Source of the DNA: Cannabis sativa
Lineage: Eukaryota; Streptophyta; Magnoliopsida; Rosales; Cannabaceae
NCBI RefSeq assembly: GCF_029168945.1
Contig: NC_083610.1
Span: forward strand, 50,981,429 to 51,045,428
Reading direction: 5' to 3'
DNA length: 64,000 nt
Numbering within the stretch: the first letter of the stretch is position 1; each line of letters opens with the position of its first letter. The notes under the pieces were generated by a model that saw only the letters and a program-made list of their open reading frames with translations, had not been told where the DNA came from and made no database searches. This document shows, piece by piece, positions 23,271-34,574 of the stretch. The position numbers and the translations under genes are program-made.

Positions 23271-23359
23271 CCAAATTTTGACACTTATTTCACCACCTAC
23301 CCGAACCTTCTTTCTTGTTTCTTTGTCTGTCACTATTCATCTTCTCCTTCAGTTCCAAA

Positions 23360-24922
23360 ATGGTGAGAACCAAGAATTTAGGGCACACTAAAAAATTAGA
23401 AGAAACCGTTCCAACTCCTTCTAGTGCACCCCCTGCTGCCTCAGTTCCTCCTCCTGCTGTTGCAAAGCCTGGAGATTCATCGCTTCCCCAGCGTGAATCT
23501 CAAGCCGTGAAGCCAAAACGTCCACCCAAGCAAGTTGCTCGCAAATTGGTAAGGCCCTATCGCACCTGGACTTCCTCATCTGAATCCTCTAAGGAATCTC
23601 CTCCTCCATTGGCTGTTCCTCCTCCTGCTGCATCAATGGCTGGCACCACTCCAACAGGCCCTTCCACTCGAACTCGAGCCCAGCAAGCCTCGGCTGAGAA
23701 AGAACTTCAAGCCTCTCAATCTCGAGAGAAGACTGTTCCTCCAACCAAGAAGTAACTCAAGACTAATCCTCCCTCGGCTTCCTCGAGTTCCACTTCAGAA
23801 GAAGAGGATCCAATGGAAGTCTCTTCAGACAAATCAGTATCTCTGCATACTGAGAAGGACAGTGAAGACACAGAACTCGAGCCAGAGCCTCCTCGTTCAA
23901 AAACTGCTTCTGCAGCAAAGGCCTCTGCTGCTGCCAAAGGCAAGCAGCCCATGGAAGATCCTACATCTGGTAATATCCCTTCCTCTCTTTCTGGCTGTCC
24001 TACTTTTTATTATCGAGACAATGAGCGTGACTGGAATCTTTATGCAACCCGTAAGTTTGAAAGTGAGAGGAATTATGATTTGCTTGCCCATCGTGTCTAT
24101 GGTATTGTAAAGTACATTCAATTTCATCAATGGGAAAACACCCTTACTGGTTTCATTGGATTCATTGCAAACATCATTAAGGAGTTTTATGCTAATCTTA
24201 CTGATGATTTCCTTGATAAGAACTCTAGACTTTATCGGAGAGTTTATGTTAGGGGTCATTGGTTCTTATTTTCTGAAAAAGACATTGCTCAGGCTCTGCA
24301 ATTGCCTGAGAATGTATCCAATGCTGTGATGTCCATGGATTGTGAGTTGATGCACTCTGAACTCACTGGTGCTCGTTCAGAATTGAAACTAGGGGAGAGT
24401 CTTCGAATCACTCACCTCACTTTTGCTCATGCTTCCCTTATGCGGTTTGCACTAAGCAATTGGGTTCCAAATTCTAACAAGACTGTGGTGTCTCAAGAAG
24501 TGGCTACACTCCTATACCGCATCACTTCTGGAACTTCCATTGATCTAGCCTCACATATTCTAAACCAGATTGTCTCCTTTCGAAGAGGTAAAAAGCCAAC
24601 CTTCAAACTTGTATTTCCAAATCTAATCTATAAGGTTTTATCTTCTCAGAAGAATGTGGCCCAAGCACATGAAACACTTGAGCCTCCCATCACTGGACCT
24701 ACATTCCAACCCTCTGAATAGTTTGATGGTGTGTTTCAAAAACGGCCAAAGGCTGGTGCTGCTGCTGCTTCTGCTGGTGCAAGTTCTGGCTCTGCTGCAG
24801 CAGAACTCCTGGAAGTCAAGTCTGAACTTCAGAATGTGTACACTCGTCTTGAAGCAATGGCAGATGTCCAGCATAGCATGTCCAGGCAACTGTCCACTTT
24901 GGTTAAACTCTACAAAGATTAA
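23360..24922 (+). pseudogene. Sirevirus extra (env-like) ORF with two in-frame stops
   Basis: ATG 23360 (MVRTKNLGHTKK) opens a frame that stays in phase to 24922 (521 codons with the stop) but is broken by TAA at 23753-23755 and TAG at 24719-24721. The N-terminal third is Pro/Ser/Ala/Lys-rich and low complexity. Residues about 220-460 form a folded domain (NWNLYATRKFESERNYD, LTGFIGFIANIIKEFYANL, RRVYVRGHWFLFSEKDI) resembling the plant putative-transposon domain often found in the Sirevirus second ORF. The end (AAAELLEVKSELQNVYTRLE) looks like a coiled coil. I see no clear signal peptide or membrane segment, so env-like is a family label, not a shown function. Confidence 0.75.
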
Positions 24923-24999
24923 AGTGTTTTTCGTTTGTCTCTTTTTAATTAAACTTTGGTCTATTTTTTGTTCTTTGTTTACTTTGGCACTCCGATAAA

Positions 25000-25243
25000 C
25001 AAAAAGGGGGAGAGATATTTATTTTTTGGTTTGTTGCCCATCTCTGGACCCTTTTTCCAGGGGGAGTTGTGGCGTGTTAGTACTTGTGAACTTAATGTTT
25101 AAAGTTAGCAAGTTTTTGTTTTTATTGTGATATTCGATTGTGTTACTCAGGGGGAGTAGTATCTTTTGCTCTTGCTAACTTTGCATTGCAGGTACTTTAT
25201 GGTAAAAATTATTTTGTTCATCTAAAGTGCCAAAGGGGGAGAT
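25000..25243 (+). other. Cluster of four polypurine tracts
   Basis: AAAAAGGGGGAGAGA at about 25001-25015, AGGGGGAG at 25059-25066, CAGGGGGAG at 25148-25156 and CAAAGGGGGAGAT at 25231-25243, the last directly before the 3' LTR. Repeated polypurine tracts are a known Sirevirus feature. The last is in the place of the working plus-strand primer. Confidence 0.75.
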
Positions 25244-26427
25244 TGTAAAGTCCTTTTTTGGCAAGTTAGGTGACAAAATAATTTTTCCTTTTTATGGTAA
25301 GATTGCTATGCATTCATTTTCGAAATCTTACCTCTTTTATTCGGTTATTAGTTGCCATTTTCCTTGTTTGGAAAGTTGCACTTTCAGCTGAACTTTCCTT
25401 TGTTGAAAAACTTCTCAAAAGAGAAGGAATTCTCTTTTGGAAAGTTGTCTTTTTTAGGGAAACTTTGTTTATTGCCTTTTCCTTATTGATTTCGATTGTA
25501 TCTTGATACAATCAGAATATCTAATCTATTTTTGGCAGGAATCAAGCATTGAAAGAAGATCGGACCCGATTTTAGTAAGTTTCCCGTTTCTGGGCAGATC
25601 TGCTTCGTCAGCATCCGAATCTAATGTAGCAGATCGCGTTTCTTTTGGAAAGTTTTTGTACAGCTGCTAATTCGAACTTGTGGTTGCCTCTTTGGTTTCT
25701 ATGATCTATAAATAGAGCCTAGAGAGCAACCATTCGAATTACCTCTTCCATTATTCATTTTCTACATTTATCTTTTGAGAGAAGAGAGTGTTTCTTTGTT
25801 TTGTGAGAGCCTAGTTGTTCACCTAGGTTCTAGTTGTTCTATTTCTGTTCTTACTCTATCCTAGAGGTTGTGAAGAACTACTTGACTGAACAAGAGATTG
25901 GTCTTCGGGAGAAGACTTGATAAAGCCTTACTTCGAGAGGAAGTAAGCACTTGGTCTTCAGGAGAAGACTTGTTGAAGCCTTACTTCGGGAGGAAGTAAG
26001 CACTTGGTCTTCGGGAGAAGACTTGTTGAAGCCTTACTTCGGGAGGAAGTAAGCACTCACACTTCAAAGACGAAGGGAGTTCGGGCTTGAAGGTGTTTCA
26101 AGAAGTCAGATTCATAAAGTGGATTACAAAGGATTGCGGCAATACTTTAGAGGGAGTCTAAACTTGTTTAAGTCAATTGTCTTTGTAATTTTGATACTTT
26201 ATTAATTGATTTCATTCTCTGGGCGTGGCCCCGTGGACTAGGAGTGTTCGGGAGAACACTGATACCACGTATAAATCTCTTGTGTCAAGTTATTTATTTT
26301 TCTGCAAATATTTTATATTACACTGTTCGGTTTTCTTTGTAGCAGAATTACTTTCTGCTGCTGCAAACGCTTACAGTTTTTATATTTTCGTATATACTAC
26401 TGACATTTGCAAAAACACGGTTTTTCA
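25244..26427 (+). repeat. 3' LTR of the Sirevirus element
   Basis: It matches 16090-17253 closely. It has a 19-bp insertion near 25820 that repeats local sequence (CTAGTTGTTC occurs twice), and the hairpin array is conserved at 25898-26056. It ends GGTTTTTCA at 26427, followed by TTAGA. Confidence 0.92.
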
Positions 26428-26432
26428 TTAGA

Positions 26433-26796
26433 ATTTATTATATTTTTTTATGCGACAGTGTATATTATTGATAGAATAGTTTTAGGCACATTGTAAAATA
26501 TTTTTTTAAAATGTGGTTAGTTTTGGACTGCGTAATTTATAATTTTTTTTCTCTTATTTCAGATTTTGATAGTAAAGTACTTTATACAGATTGAAATAAA
26601 AATAAATATATTAAATAAGACATAATACTAATTATTGAGTATGAAGTTTTAATATGATATAAGTGGAAAATACTAAATTTGAGATGCTGAATATACTCCA
26701 TTTATGCTTGTTATATGAAGAGTCTGAAGCTTCAAAGCCACATTTGAGGAGGAATCCTTCACTTTATAGCAAAATATTGTGAATAATAGTTGTAGA
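26433..26796. other. AT-rich spacer, nothing recognised
   Basis: Flanking DNA between the Sirevirus insertion and the next LTR, with no gene or repeat boundary seen. Confidence 0.5.
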
Positions 26797-26988
26797 TGTT
26801 AAGAGGACCTAGTTCATTAGTGAGTTAGTTAATTGTCAGTTAGGTTGTTACATTCTCTAACTAATTTTCTGTTAGTCTCTACTGGGTGTTTAGCTCTATA
26901 TAAATGTAACAGTGTATCACTTTCTTCAATCAATGAAATCAATTGCTTCACTCTTTCTTTTCGTTCCTCTATTTCTTGAAGATTAACA
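26797..26988 (+). repeat. Short Copia LTR (Ale-like), 192 bp
   Basis: It starts TGTTAAGAGG, carries CTATATAAATG as a TATA box near 26893, and ends GATTAACA directly before a tRNA-Met primer site. Short LTRs with this layout are usual in the Ale/Retrofit lineage. No second LTR is found downstream, so the element is truncated. Confidence 0.8.
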
Positions 26989-27000
26989 TGGTATCAGAGC
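26989..27000 (+). other. Primer-binding site, initiator tRNA-Met type
   Basis: TGGTATCAGAGC follows the short LTR without a gap. Confidence 0.9.
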
Positions 27001-27016
27001 AATAATCGTCCTTGTC

Positions 27017-27860
27017 ATGGAGTATTCGTCTGTTGTCAACAATGGAGGTTCGTTGACTCCTCCAAATTTGTCTCAAATCGCCCTGCCTAAAACTAATCTT
27101 GTTTCCTTCTCTCATTCTCTATCTGTTCGGTTGGATGAATTCAACTATCTTCCATGGAGGCATCAAGTTCTGGCAGCAATCAAAGTAAGTAGGTTAACCT
27201 TGCACCACCAAAATTTCTCACTGATGAAGATCGGCAGCAAGACAGAGTGAGTCCTGAATTTGAGGACTAGGAACAACAGGATAATGTTTTGGTTTCTTGG
27301 CTTCTTTTATCCATGTCCGATAAAGTCCTCACTAGAATGGTTAGATCTGAATCTGCAGCTCAGATCTGGACCAATCTTCGTGAGTACTACACCTCCCTAA
27401 ATCGAGCTAAGATCGGTCAGTACAAAACTCTTCTTGGAAACACCAAAATGCAGAGTTCTCTAAGCGGCTATCTTCCTAAGCTCAAGAGCATCATCGACAC
27501 TCTTGCTTCAATCGCTCACCCTACATCCTCTCAAGATCACATTGAAGCGATCTTCAATGGATTACCTGCTGAATACAATGTGTTCATCACATCTGTCAAT
27601 ACCAGGATAGATCCCTATAGTGTGGCTAAAATCAAAGCACTTTTAATGGCTCAGGAGGTGCAATTGGACAAAGCTGCTAAGGATCTTGACATTGCAAAAA
27701 GTGAAGCTAATCTTGCCAATACTAAAGCTCAAGTTGGCAGAGGCACAACTCCTTCTTCTCCAAATTTCTCTCCTTATGGATCAGGCAACATGTATCGAGG
27801 TAATACTCCCCCTTTTTCTCAATCAAATATCTCACAATCTGATTCTTTAATGCTTGGTTC
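27017..27860 (+). pseudogene. Ale-like Copia gag, frameshifted and truncated
   Basis: ATG 27017 (MEYSSVVNNG) leads into LDEFNYLPWRHQVLAAIK, the N-terminal Copia gag motif. A shift near 27190-27200 and a TAG near 27268-27270 break the frame. From 27289 it goes on as a UBN2 gag (VLTRMVRSESAAQIWTNL, IEAIFNGLPAEYNVFI). The similarity stops near 27850 where a GC-rich repeat array begins, so the zinc knuckle and pol are missing. Confidence 0.85.
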
Positions 27861-28062
27861 CATCGGGCACCCATCGGACCCCCCATTGGGCACCCATCGG
27901 ACCCCCCTTTGGGCACCCATTGGGCCCATCGGACCTGGCCCAAAAATGAAAAAATTTAGGGTACCATTGGGCACACCATCGGGCCTACATCGGGCCCATA
28001 CCCCTTTCAACTATATTGATAAGGCATTGGGCCCCCCATCGAACTAGCATCGGACCCTATCG
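27861..28062. repeat. GC-rich short tandem repeat array (CATCGGGCCC-like)
   Basis: Variants of CATCGGGCACCCATCGGACC and CATTGGGCC occur about a dozen times in 200 bp, in a window where most DNA is about two-thirds AT. The array cuts into the Ale-like gag. It could be the subterminal repeat zone of a DNA transposon whose AT-rich body follows; I could not find both ends. Confidence 0.7.
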
Positions 28063-29971
28063 GGCGAGACGAAAAAAATTGCAGAAACCAAGAAAAATCC
28101 CGTTTTTACAGAAAGCAAACATTTTAACACAAAAAACAGCAAAATAACAGCAACAATCCACAGATCAAGCATCAAAACAACATTCTAAACTAAATATAAC
28201 AACAAACAAGATTACACAAACTAAAAAAAATTATCATTGCTTGTAGAATGTTGCTCCTTGTATGATGCTCCCTCCAAATTTAAAAAAAAAATAGGTAGAA
28301 TAGCTTGTAGTGTAGTATATTATAGTGTAATGAAGTTAAGAAAATGAGTGGAGAATGAGTGAAGAGAAAAAAAAATTATGGGTGGGTAGTGTATGAGGGG
28401 AGTTCAGCTGGAGTTATTGGAATAATTGAGAAGAAGAGAGAGGGGAGGGGGGTAAAATTGGATTTTAGACAAAGTTATCCCATTTTACAAATGATACATA
28501 GTATTAGTTTAGGGGACCAACTTTTAAGTTTATTAAGCATGGAATTTCAAATTTCCCATCATAAATAATTGACTATAAAAAAATTAGCGTGAGTTTGATA
28601 TCTTACGTATATATGTCAATAGTGTTTGATATCTTAAAATTCAAACATTGTAATGCAAATTTAATCATGATAATATAATTGAGTTTTGCAGGTGAAAATA
28701 AGAAGTGTGTTTTGTTTTTTTAGGGTGGTTGAGTGGAAGGGGCAAAATTTTTGTTAATAAAGTGATGGACACGATTCAGTTACAAGTTGAAAGTAAGATT
28801 TAAGTTTAAACCATTGCTGTCAACATTATTATCCACGTGGACAACTTGATTCAAACGACTATTCACACACCACACGAGGTTAAATAGCTAGTCTAGGCAA
28901 GGCACCTAGACTAGACTTACCAGATGACTTCGGAAAAGTGAGCGTGCAAGTTGTGCAGTAATCGGACGAAACCATCCAAACTCATCTCATTGAAGCAGCA
29001 GCAGCAGCTTCGACCGTGACCACGTAGAATAAATAAATATTCGGTTTCACATTCTGTATTTTATTATACCCCAAAAAATAATTAACGCCCTCAATATTTA
29101 CATTCAATTTCTAAAAATGAAAATGTAATGATATGTACACTACAAACATGCAACACTACTTTTTACACCCACTACTAGTCTACTACACTACTCTCTAGTT
29201 CTCAAAAAGTGTAACTGTGTAATGTTAAGTTACAAACAATCATGTGGTTAATTAAAACACAATGAGGACAAGCAAAACACTAATACAAAATGGGATGAGT
29301 GTGTTGTTTCTACTTTCTAGCAGCGGTAATTGTGTGTAAATTCCCAAGACCCAGAATTGTGCTTCTTTAGAATTTTATAAGGTCAGGTCAGGACTTTATG
29401 CTGTAGATATCACTAAAGATGGTGCCTTAGGGCTTGATGATACAGCTAATAGGATCATCACCCATGATATTAGTCTATCATGCTTAAATCAAATGACACA
29501 ATATTCAGGCTTTAGCAATTACCAAATCGAAAAACATCACAAAGCTACATTGTCTTAATCATAAAAAGAGAGTTCCCCTCGAGTAACAATACAGAAACCA
29601 ATGCAGCACCAAGGAAGATTCTCAAAGTCATTAGAACCACAACTTACTAAGATTCTAACAAACCAAAGGCGTTTTATTCATTTTTGAAGACTTTCTTCCT
29701 CAGAACTGACTTTTAATTTCGGGCTTTAATTTCTGGGTTTGAGTGTGTTTGCGTGCAGCTGTTAGAAGAAGAGATAAGAACAACCTAGAAGAGAAGAACC
29801 CTAACCCTAGTTTGGTGCGGCTGGTCTTGAGAAGAAGAGAAGTTGAAACCCTAGAAGAGAAGAAGACTTAGAAAACCTAATTGTGTAATTTTGAATTCTG
29901 AAAAAGATAGATAGCCGAATAGGTCTAGAAAGAGATTAGGGTTTGTTGAGTCTTACCGTGTGTCATATCCA
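28063..29971. other. Intergenic DNA, no supported gene
   Basis: Mostly AT-rich. A stop-free stretch at 29340-29558 looks protein-like in part (GLYAVDITKDGALGLDD) but has no start, splice sites or recognised homologue. CCCTAACCCTAG near 29800 resembles plant telomere-type sequence but is a single short occurrence. Confidence 0.45.
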
Positions 29972-29979
29972 TTAGTGGA

Positions 29980-30356
29980 TGGGTAAATAATGGCATAAGT
30001 TCCCAAATTTTTAAGTTTGGAAGTGGCATAATTCCAATGTTTATTTTTAGCAGTATAAGTACCCAATGTTTATAAAACTGTAATTTTTCTCTAATTTCGT
30101 CAGTACAAACTCTGTTATTTTCTTAAATAGGCCACATATAAAGTCTAGATTCTAAATCATTGGGTCTAGATAGAAATATATAGTATCAGTTACTTCCAAA
30201 TGTTCCTTTAATAAATTTAAAACGGAGTCTGTACTGACAAAACTGGAGAAAAATTACAGTTTTATAAACATTGGGTACTTACTCTGCTAAAAATAAACAT
30301 TGGGTTTATGCCGCTTACAAACTTAAAACTTTGGGTACTTATGCCACTATTTACCT
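29980..30356. mobile_element. Foldback MITE with long terminal inverted repeats
   Basis: The left arm from 29980 (GGGTAAATAATGGCATAAGT) is inverted at the right end (ACTTATGCCACTATTTACC). The complementarity extends through about 150 bp on each side (for example ATAAAACTGTAATTTTTCTC against GAGAAAAATTACAGTTTTAT). TTAGTGGA occurs at 29972-29979 and 30357-30364, an 8-bp target duplication (hAT-like; a 9-bp Mutator-type reading is also possible). No coding capacity. Confidence 0.75.
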
Positions 30357-30364
30357 TTAGTGGA

Positions 30365-31860
30365 AATTACATTGGAGTAAGTTGAAAAATGCCTCTTTTA
30401 TTCATCAATTAATCAAATTTACCTCTAATTTTATATTTATTTGAAACATACCTCTTTTTATATGTATTGTACCCAAAATACCCTTACATAAGAGAATCAC
30501 ATGGAGAGTATCTTGAAGTGACAGGGGCAAAATTGGTACAATGTTTAAAAAAAAAGGTAAAAATGATAGATTTTAAAAAAGAAGGTAAAAATAAAAGAGG
30601 ACAATATAAAAAGGGTATAGAGTGTAATTTCCTCAATTACATTGTATACCCACTTATGGGTTTGCTTCTTTTGGGCTGGACTTAAGTTGGGCGGAACTGT
30701 TTGAACAGTGAGAGACTTTAGTTAGGCTCTTGGACTTTGTTGGGCCAGATCTTGTTGAGTTTTTGCTTGTTGATTCGGCTCGGCAATACTTTTAAAATTA
30801 CCAATTTTTCTGTGGATGCATAGAACTTGGTGCTGAAATTTGAAAAATACCATAATCTCATCTTTGTATTAATTGTGTATCTTGGAGTTGGAAAGCTGCA
30901 GATTTCAATAGGCTCTATAAATAAATCAAAGAAGAAAAGAATTGACTCAGTTAAGAATTATCTTAATTACTTGATATCACATTCAATATTATCTTTGTTC
31001 TTCTTTTGCCACTACTCTTTACCGACCATAAATTTCACATGAAATAACCACGTACTGGTTACTAGACACTAATCCCGATAGTTCGCACAAAATCTAACTA
31101 TAATATAAGATAGAGAGTTTCAGTTGTATATAACTGTTGATAATAAGATATATACAATTCAATTGTAAAAGTAATACAAGGACAATAAAATTGATTAAAT
31201 ATATGTTACAATATATATATATATATATATACTATATATATCGCACATATATATAAAAGTTAGAAGAAGAAAATACAACACATGTAATATAATATATGTA
31301 TATATATATTTAACAAGTGAATAATATATATATATATAAAAACACTCACTCACAACCTTGAGTAGATTAGTAGGGATCAACATGACTTGAACAAGGTATT
31401 ACATCTTTGTCCAAAAGCTTATTTTCCCCTATCTCTAAGCACTAAGGAAACTATCTAAGAAATAGCTTTGGGAATTATTAAGCCTTAGAGTTTTCTAGCA
31501 AAGTACTTTTTTTGATAGAAAACTTCTTCTTCAAAATGAGTACCTTAGACCTCTTTATATAGTGTTTAGGATATCACCATTTGAAATTCAAACTCATAAC
31601 CCCATAGATGTTATGGACTCACATGTAACTCAAACAAACATCATAACTCCTATAGCATTAAAATTTTCAAATTAATATGTGTAACATCTTTTTACACTCT
31701 TAATGTTGGTGATAATGGTGGAGGTTACTCATAGTAACAAGTAACTCCCCCAAATGTTACAAAAAGATGACAACTAATATACATTGTCATATGTTACATA
31801 TTATTAGTTTATTACACATATTTAATCTATATATTATATTATTATAAATAATATAACAGT
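30365..31860. other. AT-rich intergenic DNA with (AT)n microsatellites
   Basis: No gene seen. AT dinucleotide runs lie at 31210-31231 and in the neighbourhood of 31295-31340. Short frames over them are artefacts. Confidence 0.55.
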
Positions 31861-33172
31861 ATTTAATCCTCCAAGTTTAAATTTTAGTAGTAAAACCTTT
31901 CGAATTTTTGAACTGTTAACAAATTTAAAGAGTCATCCAATTATTACAATTAATTGCCAAAAGGAGTTTTTTTTTTTTATACATATATAAATATGGAGAA
32001 AAAAATGTAAACTTTACTTTATATGGCATAGATAAATAATCAAAATTTAAAATATGAAAAACTTAACAAAAGACCATAAATAAAGTTGAAAAACTTTCTA
32101 TCGCCGAAAAAGTCACCGTCGCTGAAAGAGTCATCGTGTCATCAAAAAAGTTACTGTCGTCAGAAAAGACATTGGCAAAGTCGCCGAAAAAATCATCGGA
32201 GTTGTCATCGTCTACGAAAAAGTCATCGAAATTTCCATCGTCACCGAAGTTAGATGTCTCAGACATAAACTAAAATAAAAATGGTTCTACAATAAAATGA
32301 GTAAAACAAATAACACACATTAAGTAAGGAACCAGTTATAATTAAGAAAACAAAGAGAAAATCAGTTCCTAGAACACTGAAACATAAATTAAAAACAAAA
32401 CTAGTTCTACAAAAAAGTGTGTAAAAATGAATAACACATATACCTCAGAAATCAGTTATAGTTAAAAAAAAAAGTGAGAATCAATTTTAAAAATACTGAG
32501 GCATAAATCTAAACAAAATTGGTTCCATAATAAAATAAGTAAAATAAATAACACACAATGTTAACGCTGATTTTTGTTAACCAAATAAATAGTCTTTTTT
32601 GTACTAAATACACTATAGAATTTAATAATAATAATAATAATAATAATAAACATCAGGTATTTTATGTGATTTTGTAGTTAAAATCTACATAATCTACGAG
32701 TCCGTATTATTAAGAATTTTTTTAAAATACAAAATACAAATCTCAATATTTGAAATAATAGAATTTTACTCTATTTTTGTCGTCTCTTTTTTCATGGATT
32801 CTACCCCTATTTATAAGAATATAGGTTGGCAGTTATTTTTATTGAGATTGATTCATTTACAACTGCTGATGACACGTGGACATTTCTCACATTTTATTTA
32901 TTCACACATGTTATTAAAAAATAAAAATTATTTATTTATTTATTTTATTAATTTTATATTATTTTTAAATTTTAAATAGAATTTTGAAATCATTTTTTAT
33001 AAATTTTAAATAAAAATATTAGGATGACTAATATAAACATTACACGTGTATAAGAATATACACATAGGTAGTCTATTTTGGCAATTAATTGTAATAATTG
33101 AACAACACCTTAAATTTACTAACAGTTCAATAGTTCGGAGGATTTTACCATTAAAATTTAAGCTTAAAAGTT
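31861..33172. mobile_element. Non-autonomous DNA element with ~100-bp terminal inverted repeats
   Basis: 31861-31965 and 33074-33172 are inverted copies: for example AATTATTACAATTAATTGCC on the left against GGCAATTAATTGTAATAATT on the right, and GAACTGTTAACAAATTTAAA against TTTAAATTTACTAACAGTTC with small differences. The interior holds a minus-strand 67-codon frame (32063-32266) rich in Asp and Phe, made of short repeats, then two to three degenerate copies of a ~120-bp unit (32270-32565) and an (AAT)n run at about 32622-32650. No transposase is visible. The exact outer ends are uncertain. Confidence 0.6.
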
Positions 33173-33397
33173 AAGTGCAAGTGAAATAATAGTTCAAAAG
33201 GTTTAACCGCCAAATACTCGTAACAGCTCATATTGTTTTTATAATGCTTTCATAGACTTCGTAAAAGTATAAATTTATTTTCATATATTCTTTTAAAAAA
33301 ATCATGTGTAATTTTTTTTACTATTTTTTCTAGTAAAATTTCATACAATTTCTTCTATCGTAATATTTAAAATATGTTATGTTTTTTATTTTATAGG

Positions 33398-34333
33398 TTT
33401 TTACCGTGATTTTTCAGAAACCAAATATTTAGAGCTTAGAAAAGAAATAATAGATTAAATAATAAATGCGAGATTTTTACGTGGTTTAGGTGTTAACTAT
33501 CCTTAGTTCACGAGTCCATCTTATTAAGCACTCTAGCCGGTGAATATTCATACAAATTAGTGTATAATGGACTGAAACTCTCTATCATTCTTGTTCCTTT
33601 TGAAGAATAAGACGTTTCATAGGAATTTTTATAGAGTTATTAAGTAGTATATATTATTTTATTTTTTTTTTGTCTTCAAAGAGTTCTTTCCTATCCTATA
33701 GAATGCAGGGGTATTTATAAGCCAGTTTCTCTCCATGCGCTGGCTGGAATGATCACAATTAGAGGAGATCCGACCGTTGATTTAGTAGGTGGTCGTTTTA
33801 TCACATGGCATTTAAGGGTGTCAGATGGTACAGGCCGGACACCATACACGTGTCGTTCCAGGGTCTTCCTTTTAAATTTCCCTTGTCAATGGTCGTTGGA
33901 TCATTCAGACAGGTACAATTGGGCACGCATGCTTTGTACGATGCATATCATGGGGGACAAGTCTTGACACCGTACCTAAAAAAGCTTAGTAGCCATGTCG
34001 GCAATCCGACACGTACGATCAGAGCTTCCTTGCGATAATGAATGGGACTTCAACACAATCGAACTTCCTCCGCGACCTATATCGGCGCTCAGCGACAAGG
34101 CATCATCCTTTGCGGGAGCATAGAACTTCAGCCCTCAAAATTGAAGAGGTTTTCTGATCACGAACGCCCCCTGCATTGTTGCCTTGTAGGGGAAGTATCT
34201 TTCATGGAGAACCTTTCGGTGAGCTAGGGCTCCTATCTTCTAGGTACCACGGTTAAAGGTATGGCTGGCTGATTAGCATTGATCCTTCCGGGATTAGGCC
34301 CCACGTGTCAAACTTACAAAAATTTGGACAACA
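33398..34333 (-). repeat. Solo LTR of a Gypsy element (Tat-like)
   Basis: On the minus strand it starts TGTTGTCC at 34333 and ends near CACGGTAAAAA at 33398. ATAGG flanks both sides (33393-33397 and 34334-34338). The minus strand carries TTATAAATACCCC near 33722-33710 and, further on, GTTAACACCTAAACCACGTA, which parallels CATTAACGCCCCAACCACGT in the Tat LTRs of this window. No internal region or second LTR accompanies it, so it is what remains after LTR-LTR recombination. The terminal CA is mutated. Confidence 0.75.
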
Positions 34334-34574
34334 ATAGGTATTTTTTAAGAATATGAGAAAGAAGAATTTTTTTTTTTTAAAAAAAATAGTATAAATTAAA
34401 GCTATATATTTTATATAAAATAAAAATTATTGAACCGGTGTGCTTTTATAATTTTTTGGGGTACAAATGAAACTTTACTTTAATTTTGGTCCATCTATTA
34501 TATAAGAGAGGAAATCAAATCGTCTATCCAGTTCAAACTTTTTTTTAGATTAATTAGGATTTTTTTTCCCTCTA

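Larger units (their letters stand above)
16090..26427 (+). mobile_element. Ty1/Copia LTR retrotransposon, Sirevirus (SIRE) lineage, complete but defective
   Basis: LTRs at 16090-17253 and 25244-26427 are flanked by the duplication TTAGA (16085-16089 and 26428-26432). The order inside is primer site, gag, protease, integrase, reverse transcriptase, RNase H, a 1.2-kb spacer, an extra ORF and several polypurine tracts. Integrase before reverse transcriptase makes it Copia. The extra ORF and the repeated polypurine tracts are Sirevirus hallmarks. Gag-pol carries several frameshifts and stops, yet the LTRs differ at only about ten positions by eye plus a 19-bp insertion in the 3' copy. Confidence 0.92.

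Noticed and set aside
27722..28010. Gly/Pro-rich frames on the minus strand over the GC array
   Set aside because: Repeat translation only.
29340..29558. Stop-free stretch with protein-like wording (AVDITKDGALGLDD)
   Set aside because: No start, no splice sites and no family recognised; a 73-codon open stretch can occur by chance.
29795..29815. Telomere-like CCCTAACCCTAG
   Set aside because: One short partial copy, not an array.
33749..34227. Three overlapping plus-strand frames of 61-77 codons
   Set aside because: They lie inside the solo LTR and have no recognisable domain.
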